From: an uncultured Collinsella sp.
Lineage (GTDB): Bacteria > Actinomycetota > Coriobacteriia > Coriobacteriales > Coriobacteriaceae
Direction of reading: 5' to 3'
Assembly (NCBI GenBank): GCA_934621885.1
Contig: CAKTUH010000001.1
Coordinates: 55,870-119,869 of the forward strand
DNA: 64,000 nt
Under the pieces are notes generated by a model that was not told the DNA's origin, searched no databases, and saw nothing but the letters and a program-made list of their open reading frames with translations. Below are positions 52,086 to 60,588 of the stretch, in pieces. Position numbers and translations under genes: made by a program. The number at the start of each line of letters is the position of its first letter. Position 1 is the stretch's first letter.

Positions 52086-52204
52086 TTGCAAAAGCGTCCC
52101 CTTCCTTTGCGAAAACGTCCATGCCTGGCTTGATTGTGAGCCATGGCTAACAATCAATGATAAGTTGATGGCGGTTAACTCTCAAGCCGTTAGAAGGGAA
52201 TCTC

Positions 52205-54031
52205 ATGGCAAAGGGATCAAAAAAGGAAGGTGGCGGTATCGGCGAGCTGCTCGCATATGCCGGCGACCGTAAAATCCTAACGTATTTGGGCATGGCGCTC
52301 TCGGCGCTCTCGCAGCTGCTGAGTTTTGGCCCGTACGTGTGCATTTGGTTTGTCGCGCGCGACCTTATCGCCGTGGCGCCCAACTGGAGCGAAGCCACCG
52401 GTATCGCGATGTATGGCTGGTGGGCCGTGGGCTTTGCCCTGGCAAGCATCGTTGTCTATTTTGCGGGGCTCATGTGCACGCACCTGTCCGCGTTTCGCTG
52501 TGCGTCCAATATCCGCAAGACCACGAGCGATCACCTGCTTAAGCTGCCGCTCGGCTACTTTGACACACATGCCACCGGCGAGCTGCGGCGTATCGTTGAC
52601 GGCTGCGCAGCTTCTACCGAGACGCTGCTTGCCCACATGCTGCCCGATATCGCGGGTGCTGCCGCCATGGTTGTGGGCCTGCTCGTTCTGCTTTTTGCCC
52701 TCGATTGGCGTTTGGGCGCGGCGTGCCTCATCTCGGTCGTCATTTCGTCTGGCGCCATGGCCACCATGATGAGCGGCAAAGGCGCCGAGTTCATGAAGGC
52801 CTACATGGGTGCGCTGGTCAAAATGAACAAGACCGGCACCGAATACGTGCGCGGCATCCCCGTGGTCAAGGTATTTCAGCAGACGGTGTACTCCTTTAAG
52901 GCTTTCCACGATGCGATTGCCGAGTACGCGCAGATGGCACAAAGCTATGCGGGTACGTTCTGCCGAGGCCCGCAGGTGCTCAACCTTACGGCGCTCAACG
53001 GCCTCGTGGCATTCTTTTTGCCGGTGGCGCTGCTGCTGGCGCCGGGCGAGACGGACTTCGCGCGCTTTATGACCAACTTCACCTTTTACGCAATCTTCTC
53101 GGCCGTGGTGCCGACGGCCATGACCAAGCTTATGTTTGTGGGCGAGGCATCTCAGATGAGTGCCGATTCGCTGGCGCGCATCCGGAGCATCATGGAGTCC
53201 GAGCAGCTTCCCGTGTCCGCCCAGCCCAAGCACGCCGCTGGTAGCGACGTGCGGTTTGACGACGTAAGCTTTACCTACGAGGGCGCCGAAGCACCCGCCC
53301 TCAATCACGTGAGCTTCAACGTTTCCGCAGGCAGCACCCTTGCGCTGGTGGGCCCCTCGGGCGGCGGCAAGTCGACCTGCGCGAGCCTGATCCCGCGTTT
53401 TTGGGATGCTTCTTCGGGCCGCGTGCTCGTGGGCGGCGTGGACGTTCGCGACATGGATCCGCACGAACTCATGGATCAGGTCGCGTTTGTGTTCCAGACC
53501 AACCAACTGTTCCGACAGACGCTTGCCGACAACGTGCGCGCATCCAAGCCTACGGCCACTGACGACGAAGTGCTCGCGGCCCTCTCTGCTGCCCAGTGCG
53601 ATGACATCGTGGCCAAGCTCCCGCAAGGCATTAACACCATGCTCGGTGCCGGCGGGGCATATCTTTCGGGCGGCGAGGTCCAGCGTGTGGCGCTTGCCCG
53701 CGCCATCCTTAAGGACGCACCCATCGTGGTGCTCGACGAGGCCACGGCTTTTGCCGATCCCGAAAACGAGGCGCTCATACAGCGTGCCTTTAGCAAGCTG
53801 GCGGCGGGCCGCACGGTCATTATGATCGCGCACCGGCTTTCGACTGTGGTGGGTGCCGACCAAATCGTGGTGCTCAACCAGGGCAGCGTGCAGGAGGCGG
53901 GCAGCCATTCCGAGCTTTTGGCGGCGGGCGGCCTGTACGCCAAGATGTGGGCCGAGTACGAGCAGGCCGCAAGCTGGAAGATTGCCGCTGCGACCACAGA
54001 TAATGCTGACGCGAAGGGAGGCGAGGCCTAA
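52205..54031 (+). CDS. ABC half-transporter (YbtP/IrtA-like)
   Basis: A 608-residue permease-ATPase. Six helices (about 20-310) lead to an ATPase with Walker A GPSGGGKST, signature LSGGEVQR, Walker B IVVLDEATAFAD and switch His in IAHRLSTV. The DEATAFADPEN wording is typical of the siderophore-type exporters-turned-importers (YbtPQ, IrtAB) and of peptide exporters near them. It pairs with the next gene, which begins right after its stop codon. An AraC-type regulator is divergent. Iron or metal-chelate transport is inferred. Confidence 0.9.
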   Translation: MAKGSKKEGGGIGELLAYAGDRKILTYLGMALSALSQLLSFGPYVCIWFVARDLIAVAPNWSEATGIAMYGWWAVGFALASIVVYFAGLMCTHLSAFRCASNIRKTTSDHLLKLPLGYFDTHATGELRRIVDGCAASTETLLAHMLPDIAGAAAMVVGLLVLLFALDWRLGAACLISVVISSGAMATMMSGKGAEFMKAYMGALVKMNKTGTEYVRGIPVVKVFQQTVYSFKAFHDAIAEYAQMAQSYAGTFCRGPQVLNLTALNGLVAFFLPVALLLAPGETDFARFMTNFTFYAIFSAVVPTAMTKLMFVGEASQMSADSLARIRSIMESEQLPVSAQPKHAAGSDVRFDDVSFTYEGAEAPALNHVSFNVSAGSTLALVGPSGGGKSTCASLIPRFWDASSGRVLVGGVDVRDMDPHELMDQVAFVFQTNQLFRQTLADNVRASKPTATDDEVLAALSAAQCDDIVAKLPQGINTMLGAGGAYLSGGEVQRVALARAILKDAPIVVLDEATAFADPENEALIQRAFSKLAAGRTVIMIAHRLSTVVGADQIVVLNQGSVQEAGSHSELLAAGGLYAKMWAEYEQAASWKIAAATTDNADAKGGEA

Positions 54032-55789
54032 ATGTTCGCCTCATTCCAAAAGAAGTATTTCCTGTCCGACAAAGGCATCGCCGGCGTTAAGCGCGGCATA
54101 TTCTGGACCACGCTCACCAACCTCATCACCATGGCAGGCATGGGTTTTCTGTTCTTGGTTATGGCTGGTTTTATTGAGCATCTTACCAGCGGGACCGATC
54201 TGCCGGTTGCGCTGCCTATTGTGGGAGGCCTCATCATCTTCTTTGTGTTGCTCTTTGCCTCCAACTGGCAGCAGTACTACTACACCTACTGCATCTTTTA
54301 CGAGGAGTGCGGCAATCAGCGCATGGAGATTGCTGAGCGCCTGCGCAAGCTGCCGCTGTCGTTTTTTGGCCGTCGCGACCTGGCCGATTTAACCGAGACC
54401 ATCATGGGCGATGCTCAGGCCATGGAGCACGCTTACAGCCATGTGCTCGGAGAGCTTTGGGGTGCCATCATTGCGAGCGCCATCGTGTTTGTGGGATCGC
54501 TATTCTTTTGCTGGCAGCTGGCGATTGCGGCGTTTTGGAGCGTACCCGTGGCCTTCGCCGTGTTGTTTGTGACGCGTGGACCCATGACCCCGGTGTTTGA
54601 CCGTGTTCGCGCCGAGAAAGTCAAGGTTACCGAGGCGATCCAAGAGACGCTCGACTGCGTGCGCGAAATCCGCGCCACCAACCAGGAGACCCATTATCTT
54701 GAGGGCCTCAACGCTGTTATTGACAACGAGGAGCGCGAGACCACCAAGGGAGAACTCGTTAACGGGCTTTTGGTCAACTCCGCCTTCGTCATTTTGCGTC
54801 TGGGGATCGCTTCCACGCTGGTCACGGGCGCCGCGATGGTCGCCGCCGGCCAGGTCGACTTTTTGGTGATGTTTGCCTTCCTGCTTATGGTGAGCCGCAT
54901 CTATGCACCCTTTGACCAGGCGTTAATGCTGATGTCCGAGCTGTTTGTCGCCGAGTCATCGGCTAAGCGTATGCGCTCCATCATGGAGGAGCCCGTGGCG
55001 CAGGGCGACGAGAAGTTTGAGCCTGCGGGCCACGACGTGGTGTTCGATCACGTGGCATTTGGTTATGGTGCGGGCGAGGACGGCCGCGCCGGCGAGAAAG
55101 TTCTTACCGATGTGAGCTTTACCGCTAAGGAAGGCGAGGTCACGGCACTGGTCGGTCCTTCGGGCTCTGGCAAGTCTACGGTGAGCCGACTGGCCGCGCG
55201 CTTTTGGGATGCCACCGCGGGCAAGGTTACCGTGGGTGGCGTGGATGTTGCGGGCGTGGACCCCGAGGTATTGCTGCGCGACTACGCCATTGTGTTCCAG
55301 GACGTGCTGCTCTTTGACGACACGGTGATGGGCAACATCCGCCTGGGCCGTCGCGAGGCCACCGACGAGGAAGTCCTCGCGGCCGCGCGTGCCGCCAACT
55401 GCGACGAGTTCGTAAGCCGCATGCCGCAGGGCTATGACACCATGATTGGCGAGAACGGCTCCAAGCTTTCCGGCGGTGAGCGCCAGCGCATCTCCATCGC
55501 CCGCGCGCTGCTCAAAGATGCGCCGATCGTGCTGCTGGACGAGGCGACGGCGAGCTTGGACGTGGAGAACGAAACCGTGGTGCAGCAAGCGCTTTCTCGC
55601 CTGCTCGCCGGCAAAACGGTCATCGTGATCGCCCACCGCATGCGTACGGTAGAAAATGCCGACAAGATCGTCGTGCTCAAAGATGGCGTGGTCGCCGAGC
55701 AGGGCGCCCCGGCGCAACTCAAGGCGGCAGGCGGAGAATTCGCTCGCATGGTCGCCCTGCAAAAGGAGGCGGCAACCTGGCAGCTGTAA
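54032..55789 (+). CDS. ABC half-transporter (YbtQ/IrtB-like)
   Basis: A 585-residue permease-ATPase, partner of the upstream gene. The membrane domain spans about 15-320. ATPase motifs: Walker A GPSGSGKST, signature LSGGERQR, Walker B IVLLDEATASLD, switch His in IAHRMRTV. Both half-sites are intact, unlike the exporter pair at 36886-40555. It ends one base before a 33-base palindrome of the R31 family. Substrate unknown; siderophore-type role inferred from the AraC neighbour. Confidence 0.9.
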   Translation: MFASFQKKYFLSDKGIAGVKRGIFWTTLTNLITMAGMGFLFLVMAGFIEHLTSGTDLPVALPIVGGLIIFFVLLFASNWQQYYYTYCIFYEECGNQRMEIAERLRKLPLSFFGRRDLADLTETIMGDAQAMEHAYSHVLGELWGAIIASAIVFVGSLFFCWQLAIAAFWSVPVAFAVLFVTRGPMTPVFDRVRAEKVKVTEAIQETLDCVREIRATNQETHYLEGLNAVIDNEERETTKGELVNGLLVNSAFVILRLGIASTLVTGAAMVAAGQVDFLVMFAFLLMVSRIYAPFDQALMLMSELFVAESSAKRMRSIMEEPVAQGDEKFEPAGHDVVFDHVAFGYGAGEDGRAGEKVLTDVSFTAKEGEVTALVGPSGSGKSTVSRLAARFWDATAGKVTVGGVDVAGVDPEVLLRDYAIVFQDVLLFDDTVMGNIRLGRREATDEEVLAAARAANCDEFVSRMPQGYDTMIGENGSKLSGGERQRISIARALLKDAPIVLLDEATASLDVENETVVQQALSRLLAGKTVIVIAHRMRTVENADKIVVLKDGVVAEQGAPAQLKAAGGEFARMVALQKEAATWQL

Positions 55790-55790
55790 G

Positions 55791-55823
55791 AGTGTGACAA
55801 AGGGATAGTCCCTTTGTCACACT
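55791..55823. repeat. 31-bp palindrome family (R31), copy b
   Basis: AGTGTGACAAAGGGA / TCCCTTTGTCACACT with a TAG centre. It can also end transcription of the ABC operon. Confidence 0.85.
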
Positions 55824-55860
55824 TCATTGAATATGGTGAAAGTGTGGCGAAACTGCCATA

Positions 55861-55935
55861 AAACTTCCGTAAATGTGATAAATATCACGTTTTACCCGGG
55901 GTAAAATGTGATAAATCTCACATTTACGGAAGTTT
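55861..55935 (+). promoter_or_regulatory. Nested palindromic regulatory region before the AAA_14 gene
   Basis: Perfect 18-bp outer arms (55861-55878 with 55918-55935, AAACTTCCGTAAATGTGA). Within them GTGATAAATATCAC-like and GTGATAAATCTCAC-like sites surround TTTTACCC-G-GGGTAAAA (55890-55906). It ends 18 bases before the ATG, so it covers the promoter or the 5' leader. GTGATAAAT..CAC suggests a dimeric repressor. Confidence 0.75.
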
Positions 55936-55953
55936 CTTTGCGGGAGGTCAGTC

Positions 55954-57303
55954 ATGCAGCGTGATATCATCGTCAAGCTTAATACCTGGAAGGCGTCGGA
56001 GTATCGTAAGCCGCTCATCCTTAAAGGAGCGCGTCAGGTTGGAAAGACGTGGGCGCTCAAGGAGTTCGGCCGCGCCTCGTATCGCAACTGCGTATACCTG
56101 ACGCTGGAGGAGCCGTCTCCCGGGGTTCAAAGCGAATATGCACAGTTTTTCGAGGGCACGCGTGATCCGCGGCGCATTATTTCAAATCTATCCTTGGCGT
56201 TTGGCCAGCCCATCGATCCCGGCGAGACGCTGCTTATTATTGACGAGATCCAGGACTGCCCCTCCGCAGTCGGTGTTCTCAAGTATTTTTGCGATGAGGC
56301 CCCCGAATATCACGTTGCGTGCGCAGGGTCTTTGCTGGGTGTTCGTCTGTCCCGCGAGACGAGTGCCTTTCCGGTGGGAAAGGTCGAGTTCATGGAGATG
56401 CACCCCATGAGCTTTTCTGAGTTTTTAAAGGCCGAAGGCGCCTCAAACTATGATGCGTATCTTGGCGGTCTGGATCAGATCGAGGCGGTGCCGGATTTCT
56501 TTCATGTCCGACTCGTCGAGCACCTTCGCCGCTATTTTGCATGCGGTGGCATGCCGGAAGCTCTTGGTCGGTGGGTCGAAACGGGTGACATTGCTCAGGT
56601 TGATAAAGTGTTATCCGACCTCTTGGATTCCTATGAGCGTGATTTTGCCAAGCACGGTGGTCGTGCACAGTTCGCTAAGCTTTCGCAAATTTGGAACTCA
56701 ATTCCAACGCAGCTGGCGCGCGAGAATAAAAAGTTTGTTTGGGGTGCGGTTCGCGAGGGGGCTCGTGCCCGCGAATATGAGGACGCTCTGGAATGGCTCG
56801 CCGATGCCGGTCTGATCACGTCGGCGCGACTTAATACCGGCGGCGGAATACCGCTCTCGGCCTACGATGATCTCAAGGCCTTTAAGGTCTACTGTCTTGA
56901 TGTTGGCTTGCTGCGCCGTATGGCAAAGCTCGATGCTTCGGCATTCGCCATCTCGGACGCGATTTTTTCTGAGTTCAAAGGCTCGTTTGCCGAGAACTAT
57001 GTGCTTCAGGCGTTGCTTCCGCAGCTGGATGCCGCTCCGCGCTATTGGACTAACGAGAAACCAAGGCACGAGGTCGATTTTTTGATCCAAGTTGGAAACG
57101 ATATCGTTCCCGTTGAGGTCAAATCGGGAGAGGTCGTTCATTCCAAGAGTTTGAAATACTATGCCGACAAACATGCGGAGACGACCCCGTTGAGAGTCCG
57201 TTACTCCCTTAAGAACCTGAGGCTTGACGATGGGGTGCTCAATATTCCGCTGTATTTGGCCGACCGATCCGTCCCTCTTATCAAGAAAGCGCTCGCAGCA
57301 TGA
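55954..57303 (+). CDS. AAA_14 ATPase with DUF4143 domain
   Basis: A 449-residue protein. The N-terminal P-loop is LILKGARQVGKTW and Walker B is LLIIDEIQDCP (AAA_14). DUF4143 follows from about residue 190 to 360, and the end shows a PD-(D/E)XK-like strand pattern (EVDFLIQVGNDIVPVEVKSG). This family is frequent in gut bacteria, often as variable accessory genes; its function is unknown but a nuclease- or DNA-linked defence role is often suspected. The gene has lower GC than its neighbours and R31 palindromes on both sides; copy c overlaps its stop codon. Confidence 0.88.
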   Translation: MQRDIIVKLNTWKASEYRKPLILKGARQVGKTWALKEFGRASYRNCVYLTLEEPSPGVQSEYAQFFEGTRDPRRIISNLSLAFGQPIDPGETLLIIDEIQDCPSAVGVLKYFCDEAPEYHVACAGSLLGVRLSRETSAFPVGKVEFMEMHPMSFSEFLKAEGASNYDAYLGGLDQIEAVPDFFHVRLVEHLRRYFACGGMPEALGRWVETGDIAQVDKVLSDLLDSYERDFAKHGGRAQFAKLSQIWNSIPTQLARENKKFVWGAVREGARAREYEDALEWLADAGLITSARLNTGGGIPLSAYDDLKAFKVYCLDVGLLRRMAKLDASAFAISDAIFSEFKGSFAENYVLQALLPQLDAAPRYWTNEKPRHEVDFLIQVGNDIVPVEVKSGEVVHSKSLKYYADKHAETTPLRVRYSLKNLRLDDGVLNIPLYLADRSVPLIKKALAA

Positions 57304-57328
57304 CAAAGGGACAGTCCCTTTGTCATGC
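57298..57328. repeat. 31-bp palindrome (R31), copy c
   Basis: GCATGACAAAGGGAC mirrored around one base. The TGA stop codon of the AAA_14 gene is inside the left arm. Confidence 0.85.
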
Positions 57329-57349
57329 TGCGGGGCAGTGCGGATCGTT

Positions 57350-57523
57350 GTCTAATACTTTTCCTAGAAGTGAACGACCTTATTTGGACCCCCGAAGCAT
57401 CGACACTTTTTGGTCTCGCTTTCCTGCGGTTTTGTCGAGTTTTTCCTGCGGTTTTGCTGCCGAAAAATGCGGATGCTTTGGGGGCCTGATTTTACTCGTT
57501 CACTTCTCAGGAAAGTATTAGAC
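57350..57523. repeat. 174-bp inverted-repeat element
   Basis: Left end GTCTAATACTTTTCCT and right end AGGAAAGTATTAGAC pair, followed inward by AGAAGTGAACGA / TCGTTCACTTCT and a GACCCCCGAAGCATC / GGATGCTTTGGGGGCC pair. The centre is T-rich and has no gene. MITE-like in size; bases 57524-57751 hold no other feature that I can identify except the ribosome site of the next gene. Confidence 0.7.
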
Positions 57524-57751
57524 CTCGATCAGTGGGGCGGAGGAGGGGAATTCTCTGATGCCACGGATGTGTGTCGCGACGAGTGGTTTGTCGTAAGCCG
57601 GAGATTTCCCGACTATAAATTTCCAAAAAGTTAGTTATGGCTGACCATAATTGTTGGATAAACTATTTTTCGATAGTGTGCTCGAGCAAGTTTGGTAACT
57701 CGGGTGCGGAGGCACCACGCCGCAATTCGTGCGGCAAAAGGGAGACGCAAC

Positions 57752-57997
57752 ATGAAGAAGTCGACGTTCAACACTTTGCTTGTCGGTGGCGGTTTTCTGC
57801 TTGGTACGGCTGGCATTAAGCTGCTCACCAGCGCTCCGGTAAAGAATGCCTGCGTGCAGGGCATTGCGTGCGGCATGCGCATCAAGAATGGCTACCAGGA
57901 CATGGTCGAGCAGGCCAAGGCCGAGGTCGACGACATGGTTGCCGAGGCTGCCTACATCACCCAGAGCGAGGCCGCTGCGGATAAGGCAGCCGAGTAA
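57752..57997 (+). CDS. Small membrane-associated protein linked to the P-type ATPase (DUF6110-like)
   Basis: An 81-residue protein: one N-terminal hydrophobic stretch (TLLVGGGFLLGTAGIKLL), the conserved-looking SAPVKNACVQGIACGMRIK core, then a polar helix rich in Glu and Ala. It resembles the small DUF6110-type proteins encoded beside heavy-metal P-type ATPases in gut anaerobes. It lies 18 bases before the ATPase gene and is surely co-transcribed. A role as an accessory subunit or metal-handling helper is a guess. ATG 57752 follows AAAAGGGAG. Confidence 0.7.
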   Translation: MKKSTFNTLLVGGGFLLGTAGIKLLTSAPVKNACVQGIACGMRIKNGYQDMVEQAKAEVDDMVAEAAYITQSEAAADKAAE

Positions 57998-58015
57998 CGC
58001 TCCCAGGCACAAACG

Positions 58016-60091
58016 ATGAATTTCTCGATTATTACCGAGATCCCCGGCAGGACCCGCCTCCAGTTGGCGGGTCCTGTGCCAGAGAGCGATCTCGATGCGC
58101 TTCTAAAGCTCAGCGGCGAAATCGACGGCGTGCGCAAGGTGCGCGTCTACGGCCGCATCGGCCAGATGGCGCTCGAATTCGACGAACCGCGTCGCGACGC
58201 CGTGCTGGCCGCCGTCGGCGCGCTCAACGCCCAGGCTATCGCCGATGCCAAGTCGGGTTACGTGATGCAGCTCGAGCCGCGCAAGCACAAGCTTGTCATG
58301 GATCTGGCGACGCTCGTCGGCGCCCACTACGCGCGCCGTTGGTTTTTGCCCACGCCGCTGCGTGCCGTCTTTGTCGTTGCCGGCTACATGGCCTTTTTGC
58401 GCGCAGCCCTCCACGAGCTCGCGCAGCCGCGCCTGACCGTTCCCGTGCTTGACGCGTCGGCCATCGGCATCTCGTTCGTCAAGCGCGACGTCGACACCGC
58501 GGGCCAGACGATGTTTCTACTCAACGTGGGCGAGCTGCTCGAGGACTACACGCGCGCCATGAGCGAAAACGAGCTCATCAACTCGCTGCTCGACGTGCCC
58601 GACAAGGCACAAAAGGTCGTCGGTGATACCGAGGTGAGCGTTGCCGCCACCGAGCTTGAACCCGGCGACCTGGTCGCCGTGCGTACCGGCATGTCCATCT
58701 GCATTGACGGCGTGGTCGAGCAGGGGAGCGCCATGGTCAACCAGGCGACCCTGACCGGCGAGCCGCTTGCCGTCGAGCGCAGCGCAGGCGACGACGTGTT
58801 TGCCGGTACCGTCGTCGAGGACGGCAGCATCCTGGTGCGCGTGCGCGCCAACACGGCCCAGACCAAACTGCGCTCGATCGTCTCGCTCGTTCAGACGGCC
58901 GACTCGCTCAAGTCCGAGGGCCAGTCGCACATGGAGGACCTCGCCAACAAGATCGTTCCGTGGAACTTCCTGCTCGCGGGCCTGGTCGCGCTCATCACGC
59001 GCAGCCTCATTAAGACCTCCGCGGCGTTGATGGTCGACTACTCGTGCGCGCTCAAGCTCACGGGTTCGGTCGCCGTCATGACTGCCATGAGCGACGCCGC
59101 CAAGATGGGCGTCATGGTCAAGGGCGCCAAGTACTTTGAGTCGTTTGCCAAGGCCGATACCATTGTCTTTGATAAGACCGGCACACTGACCGAGGCCCAG
59201 CCGCGCCTGGCTTGCGTGCTGACGACCGACGGTTGGAGCGAGGACGAGGTCCTGCGCCTTTCCGCCTGCCTGGAGGAGCATTTTCCGCATCCTGTGGCCC
59301 GCGCCGTCGTCAACGCCGCGGGCGAGCGCGGGCTCGAGCATCGCGAGCGCCATGCCGCCGTCGAGTACATCGTGGCGCACGGCATCGCCTCGTCCATTGA
59401 AGGACGCCGTGCGATCATCGGCTCGGCACACTTTGTATTTGAGGATGAGGGCGCGCAGCTCGAGTCCGACATCAAGGAGCGCATCGAGTCCCAGATGCAG
59501 GGCCTGTCGCCGCTCTATCTGGCTGTTGACGGCACTGTTGTGGGTGTGCTCGGCATCGAGGACCCGCTCAAACCTGGCGTGCGCGAGGCCATTGCCGACC
59601 TGCATGCGCTGGGCGTAAAGCACGTCGTCATGCTCACAGGCGACTCCGAGCGCACGGCCGAGCGCATTGCGCGCGAGGCGGGCGTCGACGAGTTTAGGGC
59701 CGAGCTGCTACCCGAGGACAAGTACGCCTACGTGGAGCAGATCAAGCGCGAGGGGCGCCACGTTGCCATGGTGGGCGACGGCGTCAACGACTCGCCGGCG
59801 CTGGGTCTGGCCGATGTGGGCCTGGCCATGGGCGGCGGAAGCGACATCGCTAAAGAGGTCGCCGACATCATCCTGGCCGATACGGACCTTGCCGCAATCG
59901 TGCGCCTACGCCGCATGAGCCAGGGGCTCATCGACCGTCTGACGAGCTCGTATTCCAAGGTGATGCTTACCAACTCGGCACTGCTGGCGCTCGGCATTAC
60001 CGGCACGATTACCCCACAGACGTCGTCGCTGCTGCACAACGGCTCGACGATTGCGTACAGCCTGGGCAACGCGAAGGCTTACCTGCGTTAG
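58016..60091 (+). CDS. Heavy-metal-type P-type ATPase with an unusual metal-site motif
   Basis: A 691-residue transporter. Residues 1-75 look like a metal-binding-like HMA fold without CxxC. The actuator shows TLTGEPL, the phosphorylation site is DKTGTLT, the nucleotide domain has HFPHPVARAVV and the hinge GDGVNDSPAL. The helix-6 motif that is CPC in Cu/Zn/Cd pumps reads SCA (VDYSCALKLTG), so the metal may differ from those. Some Mn or Fe-type P1B pumps have altered motifs; the substrate here is not clear. It follows the small DUF6110-like gene. Confidence 0.88.
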   Translation: MNFSIITEIPGRTRLQLAGPVPESDLDALLKLSGEIDGVRKVRVYGRIGQMALEFDEPRRDAVLAAVGALNAQAIADAKSGYVMQLEPRKHKLVMDLATLVGAHYARRWFLPTPLRAVFVVAGYMAFLRAALHELAQPRLTVPVLDASAIGISFVKRDVDTAGQTMFLLNVGELLEDYTRAMSENELINSLLDVPDKAQKVVGDTEVSVAATELEPGDLVAVRTGMSICIDGVVEQGSAMVNQATLTGEPLAVERSAGDDVFAGTVVEDGSILVRVRANTAQTKLRSIVSLVQTADSLKSEGQSHMEDLANKIVPWNFLLAGLVALITRSLIKTSAALMVDYSCALKLTGSVAVMTAMSDAAKMGVMVKGAKYFESFAKADTIVFDKTGTLTEAQPRLACVLTTDGWSEDEVLRLSACLEEHFPHPVARAVVNAAGERGLEHRERHAAVEYIVAHGIASSIEGRRAIIGSAHFVFEDEGAQLESDIKERIESQMQGLSPLYLAVDGTVVGVLGIEDPLKPGVREAIADLHALGVKHVVMLTGDSERTAERIAREAGVDEFRAELLPEDKYAYVEQIKREGRHVAMVGDGVNDSPALGLADVGLAMGGGSDIAKEVADIILADTDLAAIVRLRRMSQGLIDRLTSSYSKVMLTNSALLALGITGTITPQTSSLLHNGSTIAYSLGNAKAYLR

Positions 60092-60116
60092 CAGGCGTGT
60101 TCGTCCACGTTATCTG

Positions 60117-60160
60117 GCCTGCACCCGGATGGCATTGCCGCCATCCGGGTGCAGGCGTTT
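60117..60160 (+). terminator. Terminator of the P-type ATPase operon
   Basis: A stem GCCTGCACCCGGATGG / CCATCCGGGTGCAGGC with GTTTTG after it. Confidence 0.88.
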
Positions 60161-60165
60161 TGCGT

Positions 60166-60213
60166 TTGACCGCTTGCTAGCTTCTCTATATAGTGATGCT
60201 AGCAGAGCTAGCA
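60166..60213 (+). promoter_or_regulatory. Promoter and operator of the PIN toxin-antitoxin pair
   Basis: TTGACC (60166-60171), 17-base spacer, TATAGT (60189-60194). TGCTAGC-AGA-GCTAGCA (60197-60213) lies just downstream, and a third GCTAGC (60076-60081 equivalent at 60176-60181) lies in the spacer. Binding of an RHH antitoxin there would repress the pair. Confidence 0.75.
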
Positions 60214-60234
60214 ATTGAAGGGAGCGTGATCGAC

Positions 60235-60588
60235 ATGGGTACTTTTGGCGGCATGGCACAGGTGAATGTTCGTGTGGATCGCCAGGTCAAGAACCGTGCC
60301 GAGGAAGCGCTGCGGCTTTCGGGCGGGTCACTGCCCGAGCTCATCAAAAAGGTGGTGGCCAAGGTCGCGCAGGGTGGCGGGCAGTGCGAGGAAGTGCTTG
60401 CGGCCGTCGACGACCGGCAACAGACCGTCGCGCCCGATACTCCGTTCGCCGCATCATGGGTGGCGGCGGATCAGCTTTACGCGGACCTGGGCATCGCTAC
60501 GTCGCCCGTATCCGACGATCGCGGTTGGGACGCAATCTATACCGAAACCATGGACGAGCACTATCGCCAAAAGGGGATGATCCTGTGA
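60235..60588 (+). CDS. RelB/DinJ-type ribbon-helix-helix antitoxin
   Basis: A 117-residue protein. The first 45 residues (AQVNVRVDRQVKNRAEEALRLSG and so on) form a ribbon-helix-helix DNA-binding domain of the RelB/DinJ type. The rest (DDRGWDAIYTETMDEHYRQKGM) is polar and probably wraps the toxin. The PIN gene starts four bases before its end (GTGA overlap), so the two are coupled. The ATG at 60235 has GGGAG 10 bases upstream; the in-frame ATG at 60193 lies in the promoter. Confidence 0.82.
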   Translation: MGTFGGMAQVNVRVDRQVKNRAEEALRLSGGSLPELIKKVVAKVAQGGGQCEEVLAAVDDRQQTVAPDTPFAASWVAADQLYADLGIATSPVSDDRGWDAIYTETMDEHYRQKGMIL

